A stretch of 54,974 bases of DNA from Bacteroides sp. (lineage in GTDB: Bacteria; Bacteroidota; Bacteroidia; Bacteroidales; Bacteroidaceae), in assembly GCA_019416685.1 (NCBI GenBank), contig DXWV01000038.1, positions 1 to 54,974 of the forward strand. The letters run 5' to 3'. Shown piece after piece: positions 7,613-18,000 of this stretch. The first letter of the stretch is position 1, and each line of letters begins with the position of its first letter. A model generated the notes under the pieces. That model ran no database searches and had not been told where the DNA came from. It saw nothing but the letters and a program-made list of their open reading frames with translations. A program made the position numbers and the translations under genes.

Positions 7613-9262
7613 ATGCAATTATACAACCGAACACTCGGCCAATGGCTTGAGCATTGGGCTGAGGAAACTCCCGACAAAGAATACATTGTATACTCCGACC
7701 GTAATTTGCGTTTCACATGGAAACAACTCGACCGTCGTGTAGACGATATGGCTAAAGGTCTTATCGCCATCGGAGTAGAAAGAGGTACACATGTAGGAAT
7801 CTGGGCAGCCAATGTACCCGACTGGCTTACGCTACTATACGCTTGCGCCAAGATAGGTGCTGTCTACGTAACTGTAAATACCAATTATAAGCAGGCTGAA
7901 TTGGAATATCTCTGCCAGAACTCCGATATGCACACACTGTGTATTGTCAACGGAGAGAAAGACAGCGATTTCGTACAGATGACTTATACCATGCTCCCTG
8001 AGTTAAAAACCTGCGAACGGGGACATCTGAAAAGCGAACGCTTCCCCTATATGAAAAATGTGATATATGTAGGCCAGGAAAAACACCGGGGTATGTATAA
8101 CACTGCCGAAATTCTGTTGTTGGGGAATAATGTGGAGGACGAAAAGCTGAATCAGTTGAAAAGCCAGGTAGACTGCCATGATGTAGTAAACATGCAATAC
8201 ACATCGGGAACCACCGGATTTCCTAAAGGGGTTATGCTTACCCATTACAATATCGCCAATAATGGTTACCTCACCGGTGAGCATATGAAATTCACAGCAG
8301 ACGACAAACTATGCTGCTGCGTGCCGTTATTCCACTGTTTCGGCGTGGTGTTGGCTACAATGAACTGCCTCACTCATGGCTGTACACAAGTAATGGTAGA
8401 ACGTTTCGACCCGTTGGTAGTACTGGCATCTATTCATAAAGAACGTTGTACGGCACTTTATGGAGTTCCCACTATGTTCATTGCCGAACTGAATCACCCG
8501 ATGTTCGACATGTTCGATATGTCCAGCCTCCGTACCGGAATTATGGCAGGTTCTCTTTGTCCGGTAGAACTAATGAAGCAAGTGGAAGAGAAAATGTATA
8601 TGAAGGTAACCAGTGTATACGGGCTTACAGAAGCGGCGCCCGGCATGACGGCTACACGAATTGACGACTCGTTTGACGTTCGTTGTAATACAGTGGGACA
8701 TGACTTTGAATTCACCGAAGTGAAAGTAATTGATCCGGAAACGGGAGAAGAATGCCCGGTAGGAGTACAAGGTGAAATGTGTAACCGGGGTTACAACACA
8801 ATGAAAGGATACTATAAGAACCCTCAAGCGACAGCCGAAGTAATTGACAAGAATAATTTCCTGCATTCCGGCGACCTCGGTATCAAAGACGAAGATGGTA
8901 ATTACCGTATCACCGGACGTATCAAAGACATGATTATTCGTGGAGGAGAAAACATCTATCCACGCGAAATAGAAGAATTTCTCTATAAACTGGATGGCAT
9001 AAAAGATGTGCAAGTGGCAGGAGTACCTTCTAAGAAATACGGAGAAGCCGTAGGAGCCTTCATCATTCTCCGCGAAGGAGTAAAGATGCACGAATCGGAT
9101 GTAAGAGACTTCTGCAAAAACAAAATATCCCGTTATAAGATACCCAAATATATCTTCTTTATTGACGAATTTCCAATGACAGGTAGCGGAAAGATACAGA
9201 AATTCAAATTAAAAGATTTGGGGCTGCAACTCTGTAAGGAACAGGGAATCGAGATAATATAA
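7613..9262 (+). CDS. AMP-forming fatty acyl-CoA synthetase (FadD-like)
   Basis: 549 residues, the normal length for this class. The AMP-binding P-loop YTSGTTGFPKG is at residues 196-206. The A5-type motif YGLTEAAPG, the HSGDLGIKDEDGNY segment with the GRIKDMIIRGGENIYPREIE hinge, and the C-terminal GSGKIQKFKLKDL with the catalytic Lys are all intact. The enzyme activates a carboxylic acid, probably a medium or long-chain fatty acid, to its acyl-CoA through an acyl-adenylate. It follows the XRE-cupin regulator and ends at a bidirectional terminator. The exact chain-length preference cannot be read from sequence. Confidence 0.9.
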   Translation: MQLYNRTLGQWLEHWAEETPDKEYIVYSDRNLRFTWKQLDRRVDDMAKGLIAIGVERGTHVGIWAANVPDWLTLLYACAKIGAVYVTVNTNYKQAELEYLCQNSDMHTLCIVNGEKDSDFVQMTYTMLPELKTCERGHLKSERFPYMKNVIYVGQEKHRGMYNTAEILLLGNNVEDEKLNQLKSQVDCHDVVNMQYTSGTTGFPKGVMLTHYNIANNGYLTGEHMKFTADDKLCCCVPLFHCFGVVLATMNCLTHGCTQVMVERFDPLVVLASIHKERCTALYGVPTMFIAELNHPMFDMFDMSSLRTGIMAGSLCPVELMKQVEEKMYMKVTSVYGLTEAAPGMTATRIDDSFDVRCNTVGHDFEFTEVKVIDPETGEECPVGVQGEMCNRGYNTMKGYYKNPQATAEVIDKNNFLHSGDLGIKDEDGNYRITGRIKDMIIRGGENIYPREIEEFLYKLDGIKDVQVAGVPSKKYGEAVGAFIILREGVKMHESDVRDFCKNKISRYKIPKYIFFIDEFPMTGSGKIQKFKLKDLGLQLCKEQGIEII

Positions 9263-9291
9263 CCCTTATAACAATATATTTCAAAATACAA

Positions 9292-9345
9292 TAAAGAAAA
9301 AGCCAGCTGATTAATAGTCAATTGGCCTTTTCTTTATTTTTCTTT
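9292..9345. terminator. Bidirectional terminator between acyl-CoA ligase and PUL 1
   Basis: TAAAGAAAAAGCCA at 9292-9305 pairs with TGGCCTTTTCTTTA at 9323-9336 apart from one wobble. T-runs follow on both strands. It separates two convergent transcripts. Confidence 0.8.
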
Positions 9346-9346
9346 C

Positions 9347-12238
9347 CTATTTTACCATAATCTTTTGTACCACATTCATTCCATCTTTAGACAAATGAAC
9401 AAAGTAGAAACCTTTTTCCCAATACGATACTGAGATATCTGTTTGTCCGGTAGCCATTACACCACTCCATACTTTTGTTCCGTTGATGCCATAAACAGAT
9501 ATATGAGTATGCTCCGGAGCAGTTATATGTAACAAATCACTTACGGGATTGGGAGACAAAGAGACAGCCTGAAAATCTGTATTACGGATGGCGCTTCCTC
9601 CATCTGCATCAATTTTGCCGGCAAAAATAGATTCGCCCGGCTTTTCATTGTAAGCAAAACGATTGACTACATAATAATCTCCATCAGTACTTACTGTTAT
9701 TTCAAACCAGCCATACAACGTATTACCCAGATACTCAAAAGCGAAACCAGCATATGCAGTCTGCCCATACCAGTTGGTAAACTGACTGGTAGCAATATCC
9801 AGCTGATTAGGGTAGTCTCCGGGAGTAACCCAGTTGGATTTAACCCCAATCTCTGTTCCTTCAGCCAAGGGTGCAATATTCCTTGTACCTTCCACGCAAA
9901 CCATTGGTTTGAGATAAGTTTCCAGCTTCAAATGTTTCACACCAAATTCCCAAGCACCATAACCGTTATCCAAATCTTCGGGAGCATAAAAATAAGTCCA
10001 GTTTCCATATTCTCCTCCGGCACCTATTCCGAGATCTCCAGTTATAACCTGATATGGATTCAGGAAATCAAAACTCAATTGCGCTGATAAATTTTCAATA
10101 TCCGAATGGATGAATACGGTTGGCTTCAATGTCAATTCGGTTACATCCATATCTTTTGCTTCATGGCTTTCGGCCTTTCCTTTGAAAGATAAAACAGCTT
10201 GCTTCTCTGATACAACTTCCAATTGAGTAACCAGGCCCTGAGGCACAGCCAATATATAATCTGTTCCCTCTGTCAGGATACCTGTGCGGTTGAACGCATT
10301 ATCTCCCATAACAGCCAGATTTATAGTTTGCGTAATTGTTCCGTCATTCAACTCAGCATTTTCCATCACAGAAGTAGTACCAAATACCAATTCCGATTTA
10401 CCCATATCTCCACTCTTTTGTCCGGCTATTATAGCACTTCCCGGAGCTTCATTAAAGGCATAATCCAATAAGGTAAACGAATTACCATCATCGGCTACAG
10501 ATATCCTGAGCCAGCCATATAGCATTTCACCAGCCAGAGTTCCTTCAAACTGAATACCCACAAACGCAATTTTTCCTTTCCAGTCTGCATAACCTTTAGA
10601 GACTAAAGTTCCCAGATTCGGATAAGTCCCAATACCTGTTGTCCAGTCAGAAGAATCACCAATCTTTTCTCCATAGTTAACCACAGTCAGATTGGTTCTG
10701 GCTCCCATCATCCTCTTCTCATACGATTCGATATACAAGTTACCGTAATAACTGCCCTGGTTGGAGTTCCACATCAGCCCAAACACAGAATTCTCGTATT
10801 TTGTATCTAACTTAATAATCTCCCAACCATGAGCTGATGAAATATTGATATCCTCACAATCTACATAGTTTATACCATAATCGGGACGACATTCTAACGT
10901 TAACGACAATTTACAATCATATAACTCACCACTCTCTAACATTCCATTCCTGAAAGTCACAGCCAGTTCCATGTTCTGATCATTTATTGCTGCCTGACCC
11001 TGGAAAGACAGAATAAGTGTCGTATTATTTTTCTTCTGTAACTTAGGAACCAGTCCTTCCGGCAACCCGTCAATAACAAAATCAGTACCATACACAAAGT
11101 CTTTATCGGCCAGTGCCCCATTGATTAATGTAAACTCAAATGTACCATCAAAAGTTCCATCATTGGCAGGTGCCTCCAGGATATCTCCACGACTGGTCAA
11201 AGCGATACGTTTGGTCGTTTCATCTACAAAAAAGACCTGATCGGCAGTCTCTTTTTGCCACAACTCTACACGAGCCGGATGATCCAGAGCGTCAAGCATC
11301 CTGTCTACCTGTCCCTTTGTGAACATGGACGTACGTACATAAGAATAATTCATATAGTTAGTCCAGTTTGTCAACTCATGCTCACAATTCCGGTCCGTTG
11401 CGCCCATTAGCATCACGTCTGCCTTAGGTGTGTCATCTACCCAATCACCCGGATTGGGCTGCCCTGCCTTATTTGCCTTACAACCGTCGGGCCAAAGTCC
11501 GCCATTGTCATCAAAAGTATGGGCTAAATTCAGGAAATGTCCAAATTCATGGGTTAATACCCGACGGAAATTCTCATCTGTATTCGTCCCGATATAAGCA
11601 CCGTTATATACTACACGAGCCAGATTTTCTTCCATCATTTCTACATCCGGATACCAAGACACACCCGAGTTATTAGTCACTCCATCACCATAAAGATCAT
11701 TCATCACATACACATTCATATATTTGTGATTGTCCCAGGCATACAATGCCATCCGGGGTGCGTAATAGTTTCCAAACCCACTTTCAAGACGATGATATAG
11801 AATACCGGTAGTCGCTTCTCCGTCGGGTCCTTTTTCTGCCAATTTGAAAGTAATATTCATATTAGCCTGAAGCTTATTAAAGTCAGGATCATCATCACCG
11901 GAATTTGCAGTTATACCTTGAAAATCTTCATTCGTCTTTCTCAAAGCATCCTTTATTATTTCATCATTGAGCTTTGCCCCATTAAAAGTTACCCCAAAGA
12001 CGTGAAATACCACCGGAATCACATAAGAGTCGGGACGTTCTGTTGATACTCTTGTTTGCGGAAACTGTTTGTGCCTCTTTAAAGCAGCGGGGTTCTCCTC
12101 AAAATAGTTTTGAATCTGCTCATGGGCCCGACATGGCAAAGGTGCTCCCGGTACATAACCCGGCACATTTTGTGCAGTACCTCCGAAAGCTACTAACAGG
12201 CACAGTAACGTAGCCCAATAATTTTTTCTGTTTTTCAT
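9347..12238 (-). CDS. Secreted M43-family zinc metalloprotease with C-terminal sorting tail
   Basis: 963 residues from the preferred start MKNRKNYWATLLCLLVAFGG, a typical signal peptide. An upstream in-frame ATG at 12268 would put ten extra residues before it. The zinc motif HEFGHFLNLAHTF (HEXXHxxxxxH, first His about residue 230) and the preceding NNSGVSWYP region mark the pappalysin/M43 family. Two copies of a roughly 160-residue beta-rich repeat follow, each ending in a pattern like LYGWFEITVSTDG ... NEKPGESIFAGK. The C-terminus (SLSPNPVSDLLHI ... KGFYFVHLSKDGMNVVQKIM) is a type A sorting-like domain. It is the last gene of PUL 1 and a paralogue of the M43 gene at 22060-24669. Confidence 0.88.
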   Translation of the reverse strand: MKNRKNYWATLLCLLVAFGGTAQNVPGYVPGAPLPCRAHEQIQNYFEENPAALKRHKQFPQTRVSTERPDSYVIPVVFHVFGVTFNGAKLNDEIIKDALRKTNEDFQGITANSGDDDPDFNKLQANMNITFKLAEKGPDGEATTGILYHRLESGFGNYYAPRMALYAWDNHKYMNVYVMNDLYGDGVTNNSGVSWYPDVEMMEENLARVVYNGAYIGTNTDENFRRVLTHEFGHFLNLAHTFDDNGGLWPDGCKANKAGQPNPGDWVDDTPKADVMLMGATDRNCEHELTNWTNYMNYSYVRTSMFTKGQVDRMLDALDHPARVELWQKETADQVFFVDETTKRIALTSRGDILEAPANDGTFDGTFEFTLINGALADKDFVYGTDFVIDGLPEGLVPKLQKKNNTTLILSFQGQAAINDQNMELAVTFRNGMLESGELYDCKLSLTLECRPDYGINYVDCEDINISSAHGWEIIKLDTKYENSVFGLMWNSNQGSYYGNLYIESYEKRMMGARTNLTVVNYGEKIGDSSDWTTGIGTYPNLGTLVSKGYADWKGKIAFVGIQFEGTLAGEMLYGWLRISVADDGNSFTLLDYAFNEAPGSAIIAGQKSGDMGKSELVFGTTSVMENAELNDGTITQTINLAVMGDNAFNRTGILTEGTDYILAVPQGLVTQLEVVSEKQAVLSFKGKAESHEAKDMDVTELTLKPTVFIHSDIENLSAQLSFDFLNPYQVITGDLGIGAGGEYGNWTYFYAPEDLDNGYGAWEFGVKHLKLETYLKPMVCVEGTRNIAPLAEGTEIGVKSNWVTPGDYPNQLDIATSQFTNWYGQTAYAGFAFEYLGNTLYGWFEITVSTDGDYYVVNRFAYNEKPGESIFAGKIDADGGSAIRNTDFQAVSLSPNPVSDLLHITAPEHTHISVYGINGTKVWSGVMATGQTDISVSYWEKGFYFVHLSKDGMNVVQKIMVK

Positions 12239-12285
12239 TGCAAGAAATTTTAAATGATTTATGTACAATAATAAATTGTAGTAAC

Positions 12286-14220
12286 TTATAATCCGGCAAC
12301 AGAAGTTTGCTTATTGTACTCTTCATACAACATCAGAAGATGTGCAGCCGACCAACTAAAATGGGGAGCTTTCAACTGTTTTCCCGTATATGTTTCATAG
12401 TTTTCATGTATTGCGCCATCTTCCTTCAGCCCATGAAGTCTGTCAAACACTTGACGTGTATATTCATCAGCCTCTTTCACATAGCCATACCTTCGTAATC
12501 CGGAAATAGCGAAATAAGTTTGATCCAACCATATAGGTCCTCTCCAGTATCCTCGAGGCATAAACTTCGGATTATCAGCCGCAATTGTAGGAAAAGGGAT
12601 ATAAGTAGAGAACTTTATAGTATCTGCAAATAGCTTCATTGCCTCCTTCATTTGCTCCTTAGTTGCAATGCCTGCCCAGAAAGGTATATAAGCTTCGCTG
12701 CCTGGTTCTTTCACAAATGTTCCATCCAGTCTTTTATCAAAAAAGAATCCGGACTCTTTATCATAAAAGTAAGAACTTATAATATCTGCGTATTCCTTTT
12801 CATTGAATGTCTGTTTCGCTATTATTGCCAATTCTTTCAGTAGAGAATATTCATAAGCCAAAAAAGCATTCAGATCAACCGATTCCTGATCAAAACTCCA
12901 GGCTGTATCGCTATTCTTTACCATTTTTGCATCATCGAACCTAATAGCATTATCCATACCACTTTCCCAGGCTGCAGCCTCAAGCGTCCCATCTACCGAA
13001 CCGAACTCACAGATACCGTTTGAATCATGGTCACGGTCCAGATACCACCAATGATAATAGTTAAGCAACTGAGGATACATCTCTTCTACAAAAGCAGTAT
13101 CAGCCGTTGCTTTAAATATCTTATTCACAGCCCATGCAGCCAAGGGTGGTTTACTATCCCGTGCATTATTTTCACGGATATCCGTATAAATACAATCTAT
13201 TATCATTCCATTATCCAATTGATAATCGAACATAGCACGTACTTGATTCTTAGCCAGTTCCGGAGCAAAATCGGCCAATGCCGCAGCATTCTTCCATGAA
13301 TCCCAAGCCCAGAATCCCATAAAATAACCTACCGCATGAGACGGAACAACCCCATCATGCAATAATCCGGCACGACCACTACGCCAATTGGCAATAAGGG
13401 TAACCACTGCTTTGACTGCAATCCGATTGTACTCCCTCGGCATATCAGATCGCAGCACTTTCTCTAAATAACCATTCCAGCACTGATAATGCTTATTGAT
13501 AAAGCCGGCAGGATTCGATTGCATATTGGCAATAGCACCAAAATCAAACATCTGTCCTTTGATGTTCTCCAAAGAAGAGATTACCACATATACCGGAGAT
13601 ATAGACGAAACATTTGCCTCATATCTATTACCAGAGAAGTGAATCTTTACATTTTCCGGAAAGGTAATCAGATATTGATCTCCGGAAGGCGAAGAAAGCA
13701 TACATGAATTATTCACGACACTGTAAGAAGAGTGATTATCCAATGTCTGTCCATAAAAACATAACGGTTTATTATTATTCGAGACACATTCCAGTAATAC
13801 ATTGGATTTATCAATAAAGAAAAGGCGTTGACTTATAGTTCCATGTTCGGAGGAAGAGCGCATATACAATTCTCCCGGGAAATAACCGACAGAATCCGGA
13901 GAGAAAATCTCATCAGAAGCTTCAGCAAATCCCACTGTTACTAATGATTGAGAAATCCACCGGCGTGTTTCCAGGTCGAAGGGACCACAGAAGCCATTAA
14001 CCCACTGCTCCTTTTGTGGTGCAGTGAATCCCATCCATGATCCTTGATCAGAAAACCATCCGCTACAATAGAAAGAATCATTGGGAGTATAAGATATATC
14101 CAAAATATTGCCATACTCATGCACCAATAAAGAATGAAGTTCCCTCTTCTGCTCCGAACAATTGCTAAAAAGCATAATCATGCCAACCAGCACACAAAAT
14201 CTTATTATATATTTTCTCAT
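12286..14220 (-). CDS. GH63-like glycoside hydrolase, lipoprotein form
   Basis: 644 residues from MRKYIIRF; an ATG nine codons upstream is possible but would overlap the preceding gene. The hydrophobic leader ends in a lipobox (MLFSNC), so it should be anchored in a membrane, probably the outer membrane. The C-terminal two thirds is an (alpha/alpha)6-barrel domain of the GH63/MGH1 type: GFWAWDSWKNAAAL, KPPLAAWAVNKIF, AAAWESGMDNAIRF, YWRGPIWLDQTYFAISGLR and IHENYETYTGK, which contains a candidate catalytic Glu. GH63 enzymes act on alpha-glucosides and related linkages; the true substrate is unknown. It is closely related to the GH63-like gene at 18306 but lacks the GEVED and sorting tail. Confidence 0.85.
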   Translation of the reverse strand: MRKYIIRFCVLVGMIMLFSNCSEQKRELHSLLVHEYGNILDISYTPNDSFYCSGWFSDQGSWMGFTAPQKEQWVNGFCGPFDLETRRWISQSLVTVGFAEASDEIFSPDSVGYFPGELYMRSSSEHGTISQRLFFIDKSNVLLECVSNNNKPLCFYGQTLDNHSSYSVVNNSCMLSSPSGDQYLITFPENVKIHFSGNRYEANVSSISPVYVVISSLENIKGQMFDFGAIANMQSNPAGFINKHYQCWNGYLEKVLRSDMPREYNRIAVKAVVTLIANWRSGRAGLLHDGVVPSHAVGYFMGFWAWDSWKNAAALADFAPELAKNQVRAMFDYQLDNGMIIDCIYTDIRENNARDSKPPLAAWAVNKIFKATADTAFVEEMYPQLLNYYHWWYLDRDHDSNGICEFGSVDGTLEAAAWESGMDNAIRFDDAKMVKNSDTAWSFDQESVDLNAFLAYEYSLLKELAIIAKQTFNEKEYADIISSYFYDKESGFFFDKRLDGTFVKEPGSEAYIPFWAGIATKEQMKEAMKLFADTIKFSTYIPFPTIAADNPKFMPRGYWRGPIWLDQTYFAISGLRRYGYVKEADEYTRQVFDRLHGLKEDGAIHENYETYTGKQLKAPHFSWSAAHLLMLYEEYNKQTSVAGL

Positions 14221-14237
14221 ATTCTTTACGAGTTTAA

Positions 14238-17200
14238 TTAAAACCATATCTGACGAGCCTGCTCACCTATTTCCTTCAAAGTATGGATGGGCTGTATAAC
14301 AAAACTATATTTCCTCATTGACGGAGTAATAGTGTATTCCGGATGTACCTGAGCTCCCCAACTATTATCTCCACCTACTCCCATTTGCATCTGATCTATA
14401 TTAACCCAAACCATATCTTTCTTCTCTACACTTCCACCATGCCTGCGCTGCACATTGAAAGGGACATAATCAATATCATCCTGCATAAAGTTCCAGGCAC
14501 TTACAGACAAAGGTTCTGTGCCTGCAATCAATAATCCCTTTTGTTCTTTATCACAAAGGGCAAACCAGCGGGTATCACACTTATTGCCAGTTTCCTGTGC
14601 ACGCACATAAGGATGAAATTGTTCCCATACGCTTGCATGATAAAGTCCTATAGCAGCAGAAGTCTTACGATCTGCATAATTTTCATGAGGGCCTCTCCCC
14701 AACCAGATCATCTGGTCATACTCCTTTGGAATAATCATACGCATCCCAAAACGAGGCATTTCCGGTAATGTTTTTTGCCCTGGTGTAAACGACATTTCTA
14801 CTTTAATTATTCCGTTTCCAAGAATCCGATAGACTATTTGTACAAAAGAGTCTTGTTCGTCCAAACGATATGTGGTAAGTACCTTAACACATGTACTATC
14901 TGATTCAGCTTCCATGTCCAAACTGAGAAGCCGGGCTACTTCCATTGTTTTCTTCCATTCCACACTACGCGAAAGCAACCCACTGGGTACATCATTATCT
15001 GTAGAGGGTCTCCAGAAATTCGGCTTTAAACCCGCCACAAGCATTTCTTTGTTGCCATATTTCAGAGAAGTCATTTCTCCTGAAATAACTGAAAATTCTG
15101 TCCGGAACAGTTTGCTTTCGAGTATCAATCTCTCTTCTGTACGCAATACCTTAATAGGTTCACTGGTTTTATTTTCCGGTTGCTCCCCCTTTTCTACCGG
15201 AAGTTGCCATTGGTCCATCGCTACAATAAAGTCCTTCGGAGCATATGGCCCTTCCTGTCTGGTCAACGTTTCAACTTTCAGAAAATATTCTTTTGAGGTA
15301 GGAAGAAGTTCGCGATAAGGAATTGTTATTTCCTGGGAGGAATTTGCCGGAATAGCAGGAAAATCTAAAACACCCGATTGAATTTCTTCGCCGTCTGCTT
15401 CAATAACCCATCTCTGATAATAACCTGCCAGATCTATAAAATCGTGACGATTGGTAACAAGTATCTTGTTTTTTGTGAAAGCAACCGGTTCACAATGTAC
15501 ATATTGATAAACCTTCTTTACCTCCCAGATGTGTGGATGAAGTGAACGGTCTGCTGCTACCAGACCATTTGCACAAAAGTTAGAATCATTAGGTACACCA
15601 ACATATCCCATATCACCGCCATATGCCCAGATATCGTGACCCTTCTCATCCTTTTTAGCAAATGTCTGATCAACCCAATCCCAAATAAATCCACCCTGCA
15701 AATTATCATACTTATAAATCAAGTCCCAATAGTCTTGCAGGTTACCTGTACTGTTTCCCATAGAGTGTGCATATTCACACATAATCATGGGACGAGACTT
15801 CCGCTCATTAACAAATTCACGCAACCACCAAATCCGGGCATACATAGGACAGTAGATATCCGACAAACCTTCACGGCGAGCTGCTTCATATTGAACCGGA
15901 CGAGTCGTATCAAAGCTTTTTGTCCAATTATACAGCGTTTCAAAATTCTTTCCATAACCTGATTCATTGCCTAATGACCATGTAATAATAGCCGTAAAAT
16001 TGCGGTCACGCATCACCATACGCTTCATACGTTCCATAAAAGGACGTTCCCAGTCGGGATAATCAGCTAAAGTTCCATCTTCATGATACTCCATTCCATG
16101 CGACTCAATATTGGCCTCATCAATCATATAAAGTCCGTATTCGTCACACAACTCATACCACTCCGGCCTGTTGGGATAGTGACTACAGCGGACAGCATTG
16201 ATATTAAACTGCTTCATCATCTTAATATCAGTGAGCATTGTCTCCAACGTTAGTGTGCGTCCCCGATGCGGATCATGTTCCTGCCTGTTTACTCCTCTAA
16301 TTAAAATAGGAACATTATTTATCAGAAGCTGTCCGTTACGCATCTCAATGGTGCGGAAGCCAACACGATGCCGAAATGCCTCTAAAGTATTCCCTCTTTC
16401 ATCATTCACACTCACTACCATATTATAAAGATTGGGAGTTTCTGCATTCCACGACTTCACATTTTTGACAAGATGATTGAAACACAGAATCGTATCAGAC
16501 AAAGAAGTAATAATCTTCTCATCAGAGAATAAGGTGTTCTCACCATCCATTAACTTCAGTTGTACCCTACTTCCCACCGAATTATCAGGTAAAGCCATCA
16601 TTAAATTTAATTGGAAATCTCCATCTTTATAGTTATTCACCAGCTGAGCTGACGCTTTAAAGTCCCTTACCCGGCACTTTGGCCTGGCTATCAAGTAAAC
16701 ACTTCGTTCAATACCACTGTATTTCCAATAATCTTGTCCTTCCAAATAAGAGCCGTCACTATATCTGAATACCTGAACCACTATTTTGTTCTTACCGGCT
16801 TTCAACAAAGAAGTCACATTAAAGTGTGAAGGAAGACGGCTATCTTCGGCATAACCAACAAGCTGCCCGTTTACCCAGCAATAGTAAGCAGATTCAACTC
16901 CTTCAAAATCCAAAAACACATCCATTCCACTGAAGGATTTCGGTATGTCAAAATCTCTGGCATAAATACCTACCGGATTATAATCGGAAGGCACAAAAGG
17001 AGGATTGGCAGGAAAAGGATATTTGACATCTGTATAAATAGGACAATCAAAGCCTTGTAATTCCCAACTTCCAGGTACCTCAATATCACTCCATTTCTTA
17101 ACGCTAAAATCCGGCTTAAAGAAATTCTTCGGGCATACATCTATATTCCGGGAATAATGAAATTTCCAAATCCCGTCTAAGGACAATCTCCGGTCATTAG

Positions 17201-17378
17201 ACTGTACATCATTGGACAGTGCTTTTGCTTCGGAAGGAAAAGAGACAAAATAGGCACATGCCGGTTCTCTGTTAATACCGTTGATTTGTGGATCCTGCCA
17301 AGGGACTTGCTGCCCTGCCAGCAGAGAAGTAGAACAAAACAGACCAGTAATGATCAAGTACAAAATATGCTTTTTCAT
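14238..17378 (-). CDS. GH2 beta-galactosidase, LacZ-like, exported
   Basis: 1046 residues, the usual size of large LacZ-type GH2 enzymes. The signal peptide is MKKHILYLIITGLFCSTSLL. The sugar-binding jelly roll (WELQGFDCPIYTDVKYPF), the RGVNRQEHDPHRG barrel segment, the acid/base motif WSLGNESGYG (Glu472) and the nucleophile motif MCEYAHSMGNSTG (Glu535) are intact, followed by the small-chain domain typical of LacZ. It should hydrolyse terminal beta-D-galactosides, or a related sugar, in the periplasm. It sits 17 bp upstream of the GH63-like lipoprotein gene and 19 bp downstream of the LysO pair, so it is clearly part of the operon. Confidence 0.93.
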   Translation of the reverse strand: MKKHILYLIITGLFCSTSLLAGQQVPWQDPQINGINREPACAYFVSFPSEAKALSNDVQSNDRRLSLDGIWKFHYSRNIDVCPKNFFKPDFSVKKWSDIEVPGSWELQGFDCPIYTDVKYPFPANPPFVPSDYNPVGIYARDFDIPKSFSGMDVFLDFEGVESAYYCWVNGQLVGYAEDSRLPSHFNVTSLLKAGKNKIVVQVFRYSDGSYLEGQDYWKYSGIERSVYLIARPKCRVRDFKASAQLVNNYKDGDFQLNLMMALPDNSVGSRVQLKLMDGENTLFSDEKIITSLSDTILCFNHLVKNVKSWNAETPNLYNMVVSVNDERGNTLEAFRHRVGFRTIEMRNGQLLINNVPILIRGVNRQEHDPHRGRTLTLETMLTDIKMMKQFNINAVRCSHYPNRPEWYELCDEYGLYMIDEANIESHGMEYHEDGTLADYPDWERPFMERMKRMVMRDRNFTAIITWSLGNESGYGKNFETLYNWTKSFDTTRPVQYEAARREGLSDIYCPMYARIWWLREFVNERKSRPMIMCEYAHSMGNSTGNLQDYWDLIYKYDNLQGGFIWDWVDQTFAKKDEKGHDIWAYGGDMGYVGVPNDSNFCANGLVAADRSLHPHIWEVKKVYQYVHCEPVAFTKNKILVTNRHDFIDLAGYYQRWVIEADGEEIQSGVLDFPAIPANSSQEITIPYRELLPTSKEYFLKVETLTRQEGPYAPKDFIVAMDQWQLPVEKGEQPENKTSEPIKVLRTEERLILESKLFRTEFSVISGEMTSLKYGNKEMLVAGLKPNFWRPSTDNDVPSGLLSRSVEWKKTMEVARLLSLDMEAESDSTCVKVLTTYRLDEQDSFVQIVYRILGNGIIKVEMSFTPGQKTLPEMPRFGMRMIIPKEYDQMIWLGRGPHENYADRKTSAAIGLYHASVWEQFHPYVRAQETGNKCDTRWFALCDKEQKGLLIAGTEPLSVSAWNFMQDDIDYVPFNVQRRHGGSVEKKDMVWVNIDQMQMGVGGDNSWGAQVHPEYTITPSMRKYSFVIQPIHTLKEIGEQARQIWF

Positions 17379-17397
17379 ATTCTCAATATATTATAAT

Positions 17398-18000
17398 TTA
17401 AATGGTACACAATAATGTTACAATAAATGGTACGGAAAAGTCTAATAAACATCCATGAACGATGGACACAACTATATACTTTTCTCCCGAACAGCGAGTT
17501 ATAATAGGGAGGGTAGTATCCATCGTCGTAGCTCCTCCTACCGAGATCGGTGCCAATTTTCCAAAGAAACGGACTAAAAAAGGCGCTGCCAATAATGCTA
17601 TAATCTCTCTCATTATATTGGATAACAGAGCTATAGTGCCCAGTTCGGCTCCTTTATATTCAGTAATAATAATACTCGACAACGAATAATATCCAAAACC
17701 CGCCCCCACAGCCATACAATCGACAGGAGAATGCCTGCTGAAAAAGACACTACTCACACAGCAACCAACAAGAGTGCCTAAAACTGTTAACACAGGAAGC
17801 AAAAAGAATCTTGGGTTTATCGTCTTAAAATTCAATAGTACTTGAGGATTATTGCCCACACTGATGCCAACACAAAACATCAAAGCACATAATGCATAAA
17901 AACTCAAATCCAACTGCTCTAAGTACGAAGGATACAGACCATACAAATGAAGTAAGGTTCCCAGTGCAAAAAATAAGACAATAATAATACTACCTTTCAT
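17398..18000 (-). CDS. LysO-family lysine exporter, C-terminal half as separate gene
   Basis: 200 residues from MKGSIIIVLFFALG. The start is set by a GGAGGAAGGG ribosome site directly before it and by an ATGA overlap with the stop of the upstream half. Several transmembrane helices are visible, along with the conserved LysO signatures GFGYYSLSSIII and NIMREIIALLAAPFLVRFFG followed by SVGGATTMDTTLP. In E. coli LysO (YbjE, DUF340) is one protein that exports lysine; here the same sequence is divided between two genes. A longer in-frame start (18042) would overlap the first half by 46 bp and lacks a good ribosome site. Confidence 0.85.
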   Translation of the reverse strand: MKGSIIIVLFFALGTLLHLYGLYPSYLEQLDLSFYALCALMFCVGISVGNNPQVLLNFKTINPRFFLLPVLTVLGTLVGCCVSSVFFSRHSPVDCMAVGAGFGYYSLSSIIITEYKGAELGTIALLSNIMREIIALLAAPFLVRFFGKLAPISVGGATTMDTTLPIITRCSGEKYIVVSIVHGCLLDFSVPFIVTLLCTI